A stretch of DNA of 64,000 nt from Rhizobium rhizogenes (GTDB taxonomy: Bacteria; Pseudomonadota; Alphaproteobacteria; Rhizobiales; Rhizobiaceae), in contig NZ_CP019701.2 of NCBI RefSeq assembly GCF_002005205.3, positions 2,232,001-2,296,000 on the forward strand. Direction: 5' to 3'. Numbering within the stretch: position 1 is the first letter of the stretch; each line of letters opens with the position of its first letter. A program made the position numbers and the translations under genes. Below are positions 56,584 to 64,000 of this stretch, in pieces. The notes beneath the pieces were generated by a model. It did not search any database, was not told the DNA's origin, and worked only from the letters and a program-made list of their open reading frames with translations.

Positions 56584-58275
56584 CTAACGCCGCACCCCGG
56601 GCACGGCCATCTGGTCGTGCACGACATTGCCGTTGACGATGGTGAGAACCGAACGGATTCGGTCGATCTCTTCGGCGGGAATGGTGAGATAGGATCTATC
56701 GAGGACCGCCAGATCGGCGAGCTTGCCTTCCGCCAATGTGCCGCGGCTCTCTTCGGCAAAACTGATCCACGCGGCGTTTTTGGTATAAAGCCGCAATGCC
56801 TCCTCGCGGGTCAGCAGCTGATCCTCCGGCTTCCGGATGGCATTGCCGAGCGAACGTCCCGTTACGTGATATTCGATGGCCTGCCAAACACCGAAAACGC
56901 CGATCCGGGTCGAATCCGTCCCACCCGCAACCATTATGCCCCGGTCCAGCGCCTGCCGCGTCGGCGGCGACATCTCGACGATCTTGCGCGAATTCGCCCG
57001 CAGAATGGACGGGCCTTCGAAATAGGGGCCCATCTGCACGCTGAACGCAATATCGAGCCGCTTCATCCGATCGAGCGTCCGCAGAGAGCCCGTATTCAGA
57101 TGCGCCATTGCCCAGCGAAGGCCTTTGAGCGGATAGGTCTGATCGACCACTTCGAACACGTCCAGGATCGCGCTCGCCGCATCATCGGTATAGGCATGGA
57201 TCTCCAGCGGAATTTTCCGTTTTGCCGCAAAAGTGGCGACCCGCGCGAGTTCAAGACGGGAGGCTTGCGGCGGATTGAACCCGGACCCCATAAGCACACC
57301 GTCATTCATGCCGAACACCAGATTTTCACCCATGCCAAGGAAATTGACCATTCCCTCCGGTTGCACCGCAGGCCGGAAGGCCATGACATCGGTGAACCAG
57401 GCGGCTTCATTGCCCGGTTGCAGCGCGGGTATGCGATAACCCACGCGCAGCGTCAGCTTGCCTTGCCGCTGCAACGCGAAGACCGGTTCATAGGCCTCCG
57501 CCGGACCGGCAGATGGGTCGACGAGGCCGGTCACGCCCACCTGGTTCAGCCGCTCGAAAAAGGCCACCAGACTGGCTGTCTTCGCCTCCTCGCCGGTCCG
57601 GTCGATTGCGGCGAACAGGGCGTTGAACGCACCGATATGGCCATAGAGCTTGCCGGTGGCGACGCCTTTTTCATCACGTTCGATCCTGATACCAGGGGGA
57701 ACGGCGGGTTCGGGACTGTCGAGCTTCAGTCTTTCCATACCTTTGGTGTTCAGCAGGGCATAGTCGTAGAGATATTGCACATATGCGGGATGATCGGGCA
57801 CCGCGCGATCCAGTTCCTCGACGGCGGGCGGCCGCTTTTCATCGAACTGCTCGGGAATCCATGAGCCGCCAACGGCAACCCATGCGTCTCTTGGCCGCGC
57901 TCTTGCCGCCTGCGCAAGACGGTCCAGCGCTTCTTCAAGCGAAGACATGTCGTACCAGTAGGTCTCGAACTTGTAGGTCTGGCCACCCCGAATGGCATGG
58001 ATGTGGGTATCCACCAGACCCGGAATGACGGTTCTTCCTTCAATATCCACCAGTCGCGTGGCATCCGTTTTTAATGCCCTGACCGTCTCGTCATCACCAA
58101 TAGCGGAAATGCGGTCACCAACGATCGCCAGTGCGCTGGCGCGCGGTCTGCTGTCATCCATCGTTACGATGGCACCGTTATAGAGGATCAAATCCGGGCT
58201 TCCGGCAAGGGCCGTACCGGCCAAAAGAAACCAGCCCGCCGCCAGAAAAGCCGTTTTACCTAAAGCTTGCCTCAT
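56584..58275 (-). CDS. Exported amidohydrolase 3 family protein (YtcJ-like)
   Basis: 563 residues from MRQALGKTAFLAAGW, with AGGAGG upstream. A signal peptide ends near GTALAG, so it acts in the periplasm. The metal-dependent hydrolase fold shows GLVDTHIHAIRGG (HxH), a later His in PLEIHAYTDDA, AMAHLNTGS and the catalytic Asp in VAGGTDSTRIG. YtcJ-like enzymes hydrolyse amide or imide bonds, substrate unknown. It is followed in transcription by a 26-bp gap to the convergent LysR. Confidence 0.85.
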   Translation of the reverse strand: MRQALGKTAFLAAGWFLLAGTALAGSPDLILYNGAIVTMDDSRPRASALAIVGDRISAIGDDETVRALKTDATRLVDIEGRTVIPGLVDTHIHAIRGGQTYKFETYWYDMSSLEEALDRLAQAARARPRDAWVAVGGSWIPEQFDEKRPPAVEELDRAVPDHPAYVQYLYDYALLNTKGMERLKLDSPEPAVPPGIRIERDEKGVATGKLYGHIGAFNALFAAIDRTGEEAKTASLVAFFERLNQVGVTGLVDPSAGPAEAYEPVFALQRQGKLTLRVGYRIPALQPGNEAAWFTDVMAFRPAVQPEGMVNFLGMGENLVFGMNDGVLMGSGFNPPQASRLELARVATFAAKRKIPLEIHAYTDDAASAILDVFEVVDQTYPLKGLRWAMAHLNTGSLRTLDRMKRLDIAFSVQMGPYFEGPSILRANSRKIVEMSPPTRQALDRGIMVAGGTDSTRIGVFGVWQAIEYHVTGRSLGNAIRKPEDQLLTREEALRLYTKNAAWISFAEESRGTLAEGKLADLAVLDRSYLTIPAEEIDRIRSVLTIVNGNVVHDQMAVPGVRR

Positions 58276-58344
58276 GGTCCCGAAACCTCCTGAAAATAAA
58301 CCACAGGGGCGGCGCAAGCTGCGCCGCCCTTTTGCCTCTTGCGA

Positions 58345-59025
58345 TCAGCCGCGCTGTGAATCGAGCTGTTCGTGGTTCTTCTCGACCGCCTGCGCCTTCA
58401 TGTAGCTTTCGATCAGAAGCTGGTAGGGAGGGAAGATCTTGGTGTAGACTGCCGCCCATTCCTGGGCATCGTCGCGATGCCATGTCTTCTGCAGTTCCGA
58501 GGCAACCGCAGCCGTGTCCATCGGCACCACACCGGCCTGAACCACCCGTGCGAGGGTGATTTCCTGCGCCATCTTGGAATAGGTGCCGGAAGCATCCACC
58601 ACCGCAAACACCCGGTAGCCATCCTGAACCGCTGCAATCGCCGGGAAGGCCATGCATACGCTGGTAATGGTGCCGGCAATGATCAGCGTCTTGCGGCCAG
58701 TCGCCTTGACGGCGGCGACGAACTCCGGATTGTCCCAGGCATTGATCTCGCCACGACGCGCGACATATTGCGCATGCGGTGCATTTTCATGGATTTCCGG
58801 GATCAGCGGACCATTGGGGCCCTGCGGTACCGATGCCGTGGTGATAACGGGCATCTTCGTCAGCGTTGCCATTCTGGCAAGCGCTGTGGCGTGGTTGCGC
58901 AGAACAGGCATCGGCATGTCCGCCACCGTCTGGAACAGACCACTCTGGTGGTCGATAAGAAGCATCACCGCATCATCGGGATCGATGACAGGCCGCTGGC
59001 CGTTAAAATTGGCAGGTGTACTCAT
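58345..59025 (-). CDS. Isochorismatase-family cysteine hydrolase (YcaC-like)
   Basis: 226 residues. Catalytic Asp25 is in [10 protein letters not shown] and nucleophile Cys124 in [12 protein letters not shown]. The [10 protein letters not shown] segment is typical of the YcaC subgroup. Substrate is unknown. It is 69 bp upstream of the exported amidohydrolase and 94 bp downstream of the pirin gene on the same strand. AAGGAGA precedes the ATG. It is paralogous to the gene at 62182 and to the 51-bp remnant at 55379. Confidence 0.88.
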   Translation of the reverse strand: MSTPANFNGQRPVIDPDDAVMLLIDHQSGLFQTVADMPMPVLRNHATALARMATLTKMPVITTASVPQGPNGPLIPEIHENAPHAQYVARRGEINAWDNPEFVAAVKATGRKTLIIAGTITSVCMAFPAIAAVQDGYRVFAVVDASGTYSKMAQEITLARVVQAGVVPMDTAAVASELQKTWHRDDAQEWAAVYTKIFPPYQLLIESYMKAQAVEKNHEQLDSQRG

Positions 59026-59119
59026 TGTAAGTCTCCTTGGTTGGTAGGCATGGACTTGTGGGCCGAAATCACTTCCGCCCGGTGAGGCCCGTGGCTCCTT
59101 GCAAAGCCACGGGAATGGC

Positions 59120-59989
59120 TCAGGCAGGAATGCCGCCGAATTTTCCGGCTCGGAAATCCATGAAGGCTTCCTGCAATTCTTCAGACGTGTTCATGACGAA
59201 CGGCCCCTGCATGGCAACCGGCTCGCCAAGCGGCGCACCACTCAGCAGAAGCACCGTTGCGTCGCTGTCAGCGGTGATCTCGAAACTGCCTCCCTCGCGA
59301 TCAAGCATGACGAACTGGACGTCCCGTGCCGATCGCGTCCCGTTGACCGTGATGGTTCCGCGGAGAACGGCAAGACCGGCGCTATGCCCTTCCGGCAGAT
59401 CGAATATCGTGCGCCCTCCCTGCGTCAGGCGCAAATCCCACACATTGATCGGCGTGAAGGTGCGCGCCGGCCCCTTGTGCCCGGCATAGTCGCCGGCGAT
59501 GACACGCACGGTTCCGGCATTGTCCGGCAGCGCCACGGCGGGAATATCGCCGTCGAGCACGGTCTGATAGGCGGGCGGCGCGGACTTGTCCCTGGCCGGC
59601 AGGTTCACCCAGAGCTGCACCATTTCCAGCGTACCGCCCTGTTTCGTAAAGGCCTGCGAATGGCGTTCCTCATGCAGGATGCCGGCAGCGGCCGTCATCC
59701 ATTGAACATCGCCCGGGCCGATCAGACCGCCACTGCCGGTCGAGTCGCGATGCTCCACCTCGCCCTGATAGACGATGGTCACCGTTTCGAACCCGCGATG
59801 CGGGTGAGCGCCGACGCCCCGTGGCGTCTTGCCCGGCGCAAACCGTTCCGGCCCGGCATAGTCAAGATGCAGGAAGGGGCTGATATGTTCGCCCTGGGTC
59901 ATGTACGAAAGCATGGAACGAACCGGAAATCCGTCCCCCACCCAATGCGGCGATGTGCTGCTGTAAATACCAAGAACCTGTCTCATCAT
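59120..59989 (-). CDS. Pirin family protein
   Basis: 289 residues, bicupin fold. Metal ligands His62 and His64 ([11 protein letters not shown]), His106 and Glu108 (GILHEERH) match the pirin iron site. Bacterial pirins may act as quercetin dioxygenases or redox-sensing partners. It is divergent from a LysR regulator (138-bp gap) and heads a probable transcript pirin-isochorismatase-amidohydrolase. AGGAGA precedes the double ATG. Confidence 0.9.
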   Translation of the reverse strand: MMRQVLGIYSSTSPHWVGDGFPVRSMLSYMTQGEHISPFLHLDYAGPERFAPGKTPRGVGAHPHRGFETVTIVYQGEVEHRDSTGSGGLIGPGDVQWMTAAAGILHEERHSQAFTKQGGTLEMVQLWVNLPARDKSAPPAYQTVLDGDIPAVALPDNAGTVRVIAGDYAGHKGPARTFTPINVWDLRLTQGGRTIFDLPEGHSAGLAVLRGTITVNGTRSARDVQFVMLDREGGSFEITADSDATVLLLSGAPLGEPVAMQGPFVMNTSEELQEAFMDFRAGKFGGIPA

Positions 59990-60127
59990 AGTCTCCTGGA
60001 TGCCCTTCTTTCTTGCGAAGGGTCACTGGTGATCGTGTGAGAGCAAAATAGTTCTGGAACAAACTGGCCGGTAGATCGAAGATCAGGATATACCGTCCTG
60101 AAAACAGGACAATGAAAGGCCACCATC

Positions 60128-61054
60128 ATGACCGATCTGAACGATCTGCGCCTCTTCGTCGACGTTGTGGAACAAGGCGGGTTTTCGGCCGCCGCCAGGA
60201 AACTGGACGTACCCCGCTCACGGCTGAGCCGCCGCATCGGCCTGCTGGAGGAGGATCTTGGCGTGAGGCTGGTGCAGCGCACGACCCGGCAGTTTGCCAT
60301 TACCGAGATCGGCCAGGAATTTTACCGCCATTGTCTGGCGATGGTGGTGGAGGCCGACGCCGCGCTGGAAGTGATCGATCGCATGCGGGCAGAACCGCAG
60401 GGCACGGTGCGGGTCAGCTGCCCCGCATCGGTGATCTATTTTCAGGTCGGAGAAATGATCGCCCGCTTCATGGCCAGATATCCCAAGGTGAAAGTCCATC
60501 TGGAAAGCACCAACCGCCGGGTGGACGTCATCCGCGAGGGTTTCGACCTTGCCATCCGGGTGCGGTTTCCACCGCTCGAAGACAGCGATCTCGTCATCCG
60601 CAAGCTGGCGGAAAGTGAGCAGCGGCTGGTCGCAAGTCCAAAAATCGTCAAATCAGGCGTCACCGTTCCGGCCGATCTCGTCAATATGCCCGGCCTCGCC
60701 TGGGGTTCATCCCACAGCAGTTTCGAATGGAACCTGCTTGGTCCCAACGGTGCCTCGGCGGCCATTCCCTATCAGCCGCTGCTGATTACCGACGACATGG
60801 TGGCCCTGCGGCTTGCGACGCTCCAGGGCATTGGCGTCTGCCAGTTTCCCACCATGGTCGTCAGGGAGGATGTGGCCGCGGGGCGGCTGATCGACCTCCT
60901 GCCGGACTGGGCGCCGCGAAGCGGCATCATCCACGCCGCTTTCCCGTCCCGCCGCGGCCTGCTGCCATCAGTGCGCGCGCTGCTGGATTTTCTGGCGGAT
61001 GAATATGCGATGATTTCGGCCGAGGAGAAGACAGCGGCCGTTACCAATAAATGA
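60128..61054 (+). CDS. LysR family transcriptional regulator
   Basis: 308 residues from MTDLNDLRLFV, with AAAGG 9 bp upstream. Helix-turn-helix GGFSAAARKLDVPRSRLSRRI. It is divergent from the pirin gene, so pirin and the following hydrolase genes are its likely targets. It is similar along its length to the LysR proteins at 55637 and 61097. Confidence 0.92.
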   Translation: MTDLNDLRLFVDVVEQGGFSAAARKLDVPRSRLSRRIGLLEEDLGVRLVQRTTRQFAITEIGQEFYRHCLAMVVEADAALEVIDRMRAEPQGTVRVSCPASVIYFQVGEMIARFMARYPKVKVHLESTNRRVDVIREGFDLAIRVRFPPLEDSDLVIRKLAESEQRLVASPKIVKSGVTVPADLVNMPGLAWGSSHSSFEWNLLGPNGASAAIPYQPLLITDDMVALRLATLQGIGVCQFPTMVVREDVAAGRLIDLLPDWAPRSGIIHAAFPSRRGLLPSVRALLDFLADEYAMISAEEKTAAVTNK

Positions 61055-61096
61055 CCGCTGCGGCGCATCAGCCGGAACCTGCCCACACTGCCTCTG

Positions 61097-62035
61097 TTAC
61101 ATCGCGTCCGTTTGCCGCAGGAAAAGACTCTCATCGATTGCCTGTCGTTGCGCGGCACATTCCCGCGCCAGAAAATCGATCAGCGTGCGCACCGATGGCA
61201 GCAGACCGCGCCGTGAAGGAAAAACCGCGTGTACGATGCCCGATGCAGGGCGCCATCCCGACAGGACAGGAACCAATGTGCCGGCGGAAAGGTCCTGCCA
61301 GATCATCATCGTCGGCAATTGCACGATCCCGGCGCCGTCAAGCGCCGCATCGCGCAGGGCGGCCATGTCATCCGTGAGGAGACGGGGGCGATGCGGGATG
61401 ACCACCCGTTCACCATTCTCGCTTTCCAGCCGCCATTCGTAATTTTGCGAAGCGGATGTCCATGCAAGGCTCGGCAACCCGGCCAGATCGGCGGGCGTCG
61501 TGACAGCTGTTTTAAGGAGCCCCGGTCGCGCGACGAGATATTGCGAACTGTCGTCCAGTTTCCGCATCATCAGATCGGCCTGTTCCAGCGGCGGAAAACG
61601 CACGCGAATGGAAACGTCGAACCGTTCACCGATCACATCCACCCGGCGATTGGTGCTCTCCAGATGCAGGTCAACCTTGGGATAGGCGGTGAGAAATTTG
61701 GCGAACAGGGCGCCAAACTGGAATGAGATCAGCGCAGTGGGGCAGCTTACCCGCAAAAGGCCCCGGGGTTCGTCGTGATGCTGCGCAATCAACGCATTCG
61801 CGGCCTCCGCCTCGACCAGAACAGCCAGGCAGCGACGATAATATTCCTGCCCGATATCGGTAACGGAGAAACGGCGTGAGGAACGCTGGATCAGGCGAAC
61901 GCCCAGCCGCGCCTCCAGCAGCGTGATACGGCGGCTGAGCTTGGATTTCTGCAGGCCGATGGCGCGGCCGGCCGCGGCAAAACCGCCGTGGTCCACCACC
62001 TGCACGAAATAATAAAGATCATTCAAATCATCCAT
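61097..62035 (-). CDS. LysR family transcriptional regulator
   Basis: 312 residues from MDDLNDLYYFV. Helix-turn-helix GGFAAAGRAIGLQKSKLSRRI. It is very similar to the regulator at 55637 (both share GLQKSKLSRR and SSRRFSVT). It is divergent from the YcaC gene at 62182 (146-bp gap), its likely target, and convergent with the LysR at 60128. Confidence 0.92.
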   Translation of the reverse strand: MDDLNDLYYFVQVVDHGGFAAAGRAIGLQKSKLSRRITLLEARLGVRLIQRSSRRFSVTDIGQEYYRRCLAVLVEAEAANALIAQHHDEPRGLLRVSCPTALISFQFGALFAKFLTAYPKVDLHLESTNRRVDVIGERFDVSIRVRFPPLEQADLMMRKLDDSSQYLVARPGLLKTAVTTPADLAGLPSLAWTSASQNYEWRLESENGERVVIPHRPRLLTDDMAALRDAALDGAGIVQLPTMMIWQDLSAGTLVPVLSGWRPASGIVHAVFPSRRGLLPSVRTLIDFLARECAAQRQAIDESLFLRQTDAM

Positions 62036-62181
62036 CGTCTCACTGATAGAACGCAGCGTCGATTATGACAACCTTTTCCCGATTTTGTTGCTGATATAGC
62101 TTTAATTCATTCCACAGACGCCGACCGCAAGACCAATCATACGGGCGGCGATCCAACCTCGGCTCATGAAAGGACACGTCA

Positions 62182-62808
62182 ATGACCAAGCCATATGTAC
62201 GTCTCAACAAGGACGATGTTGCCGTTCTTCTCGTCGACCATCAGACCGGCCTGCTGTCGCTGGTACGGGATTTCGATCCGGACAAGTTCAAGAACAACGT
62301 TCTTGCACTGGGCGATCTTGCAAAATATTTCAAACTTCCGACCGTTCTCACCACCAGCTTCGAAGACGGGCCGAACGGGCCGCTGGTGCCGGAACTGAAG
62401 GAACTGTTCCCTGACGCGCCTTACATCGCCCGCCCCGGCCAGATCAATGCCTGGGACAACGAGGACTTCGTCAAGGCGGTGAAGGCGACCGGCAAGAAGC
62501 AGCTGCTGATCGCTGGCGTTGTGACCGAAGTCTGCGTGGCCTTCCCCGCATTGTCAGCCATCGAGGCCGGTTTCGACGTATTTGTCGTCACCGACGCATC
62601 AGGCACCTTCAACGAGGTCACCCGCCATTCGGCATGGGACCGCATGAGTGCAGCCGGCGTGCAGCTGATGAGCTGGTTCGGCGTTGCCTGCGAACTGCAT
62701 CGGGACTGGCGTAACGATATTGAAGGGCTGGGCGCGCTTTTCGCGAACCACATTCCCGACTACCGCAACCTGATGACCAGCTACAGCACGCTGACATCCA
62801 AAAAATAA
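62182..62808 (+). CDS. ycaC: YcaC-like isochorismatase-family hydrolase
   Basis: 208 residues, the same length as E. coli YcaC. Catalytic Asp19 (VLLVDHQTG) and Cys118 (GVVTEVCVAFPA) fall at the positions I recall for YcaC, and YIARPGQINAWDN is the family segment. AAAGGA precedes the ATG. It hydrolyses an unknown small amide or ester. It is divergent from a LysR regulator and is a paralogue of 58345-59025. Confidence 0.88.
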   Translation: MTKPYVRLNKDDVAVLLVDHQTGLLSLVRDFDPDKFKNNVLALGDLAKYFKLPTVLTTSFEDGPNGPLVPELKELFPDAPYIARPGQINAWDNEDFVKAVKATGKKQLLIAGVVTEVCVAFPALSAIEAGFDVFVVTDASGTFNEVTRHSAWDRMSAAGVQLMSWFGVACELHRDWRNDIEGLGALFANHIPDYRNLMTSYSTLTSKK

Positions 62809-62950
62809 ACCGTCGCGGCAGCAGGCGAACACGCTGAACCTGCATCGAGACCATATAAGAAGGGTTTGCCCCCTTGTTGGACGGCGCCGGGCCAAGAGCC
62901 CGGCGTTTCTGTCTTCGCAAAGCGCATTCCCGCGGATCGCAGGCCTGCCA

Positions 62951-64000
62951 TTACGGTCCCGCCTGTTTCAATATTCTCACCGCCCGCTCAAGCTCCGCTT
63001 CCCTGAGGCTGGCAAAGCCGAACCTGAAAGCTTCCGGCGGATGCGCGGGATCAAGCGCGAAGCGAAGCCCGGGAAGAATGCCAAGGCCAAGCCGGCCAGC
63101 GTTCAGCGCCCAGCTTTCAGCACTCACCCCCGGACGTATGCGCAGCCAGATGGCCAGCCCACCGGCGGGCAGCGTGAAATCCGCCACTTCGGAAAAATGC
63201 TCGGCAAGCAGGGCGGCGGCATGATCCCGGCGCGCATGATAGATTCGCCGTGCCTTGCGTGCATGACGCTTGAGCGTGCCATCGAGGATCAACTCACCAA
63301 GGGCATGTTCCAGTGGCAGGTCACCCTGCCGGTCAACCGCTTCGCGCAGATCGGCCATCCGGCGCAACAGGATCGGCGGTGCAACCGCGTAGCCGATACG
63401 GATCCCCGGTGCGATGAGCTTGGAAAGCGACCCGATATAAATAACAGGCGTTTCCGCCTCCGCTCTGGCAGCAAGCGGCAGGACCGGACGCCCATCGAAG
63501 CGATATTCATGATCATAATCGTCCTCGATGATCGTCAAACGGTGACGGCGCGCCAGATCGAGCAAACGCAATCTCCGGGAGACGCTGAGGGTGGCAGTGG
63601 TGGGATATTGATGGTGCGGCGTGACATAAATGGCTCTGAGCGTTGCGTCCCGCGCCGCGAGCTGTTCCAGCGCATCAATATCGATCCCGCCGGCATCCAC
63701 CGGCACCCCGACAGTCCGGGCTCCTGCCGCGCGGAATGCCGCCCAGGCCAGCGGATAGCCTGGATTTTCAACCGCAATGGCCGAGCCCGGCTCGACACAG
63801 GTTGCGGCAGCGAGGAAAAGCGCCATCTGGCTGCCGCGTGTCACCATGATATCGCCGGCATCCGCCGCAAGCCCACGCTCGTCCTTGAGGTAGTCAGACA
63901 GCGTACTTCGCAGATGGGCGCTGCCGCGTGGATCGCCATAACCATGATCGGCGCTGAATACGGGCGAATTCAGCGCACGGCGAAATGCCTGCGCCAGCGG
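62951..64000 (-). CDS. MocR/PdxR-type GntR regulator with aminotransferase domain (5' part outside window)
   Basis: 349 codons are visible; the frame stays open to the window edge (HLRSTLSDYLKDERGL read upstream of 63847), so the N-terminal winged helix lies outside. The visible part is a class I PLP aminotransferase-like domain. It has the MocR hallmarks ITRGSQMALFLAA (here MVTRGSQMALF), YVTPHHQYPTTATLS, EDDYDHEYRFDGRP and PLP Lys in SLSKLIAPGIRIGY. MocR proteins use PLP or a PLP adduct as effector. The target gene is unknown. Confidence 0.88.
   Translation of the reverse strand, partial: PLAQAFRRALNSPVFSADHGYGDPRGSAHLRSTLSDYLKDERGLAADAGDIMVTRGSQMALFLAAATCVEPGSAIAVENPGYPLAWAAFRAAGARTVGVPVDAGGIDIDALEQLAARDATLRAIYVTPHHQYPTTATLSVSRRLRLLDLARRHRLTIIEDDYDHEYRFDGRPVLPLAARAEAETPVIYIGSLSKLIAPGIRIGYAVAPPILLRRMADLREAVDRQGDLPLEHALGELILDGTLKRHARKARRIYHARRDHAAALLAEHFSEVADFTLPAGGLAIWLRIRPGVSAESWALNAGRLGLGILPGLRFALDPAHPPEAFRFGFASLREAELERAVRILKQAGP

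Overview
The window looks like the circular chromosome of an Agrobacterium (biovar 1-like) or close Rhizobiaceae relative. The strongest evidence is the run lpiA-acvB-telA (26950-32542). lpiA encodes a lysyl-phosphatidylglycerol synthase, acvB the Agrobacterium virulence-associated lipase, and telA the protelomerase that resolves hairpin telomeres of the linear Agrobacterium chromosome. High GC content, Rhizobiaceae-type palindromic intergenic elements and many ABC transporters agree with this. All names come from reading the sequence and recalling families; no database search was possible.

Layout. 1-2411: end of pntA, then pntB (proton-translocating transhydrogenase). 2659-6862 (minus): a complete rutABCDEF uracil-degradation operon with two RutR-like palindromes upstream. 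7323-7934: heme oxygenase. 8246-15083: a DHDPS-family lyase, GntR regulator, CUT1 sugar ABC transporter and PfkB kinase, apparently one catabolic module. 15228-26319: enzymes for D-amino-acid-containing peptides (DmpA-type peptidase, D-amino-acid transaminase, D-aminopeptidase, dipeptide ABC transporter, M19 dipeptidase). 26378-32542: small membrane protein, lpiA, acvB, telA. 32589-39875: a complete gamma-resorcylate pathway in the order graR | graD graA graF graC graB graE graK. 39999-46502: lipoprotein, Omp25-like porin, a two-component system, and a TetR/flavoprotein demethylase-like pair. 46526-52680: a QseBC-like two-component system, dsbD, two DsbA-fold proteins and an L,D-transpeptidase. 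52847-54789: PhyH dioxygenase with an AraC regulator. 54834-62808: three paralogous LysR regulators beside YcaC-type hydrolases, a pirin, a DoxX protein and an amidohydrolase. 62951-64000: a MocR-type regulator cut by the window edge.

The most interesting new inference is in 46526-52741. A direct-repeat box CTTAAG-N5-CTTAAG lies in the divergent promoter of the two-component system and dsbD, and a near-identical copy lies upstream of the L,D-transpeptidase/DsbA operon. This suggests one regulator controls a periplasmic thiol-reducing system together with an L,D-transpeptidase whose catalytic cysteine it could protect. Second, a 14-bp palindrome ATTGCA-WW-TGCAAT fills the -35/-10 spacer of the graD promoter and is doubled upstream of graK, marking the likely GraR operators. 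Third, a 51-bp remnant of a YcaC-type hydrolase gene survives beside one of the three LysR genes, showing decay of a third LysR-hydrolase module.
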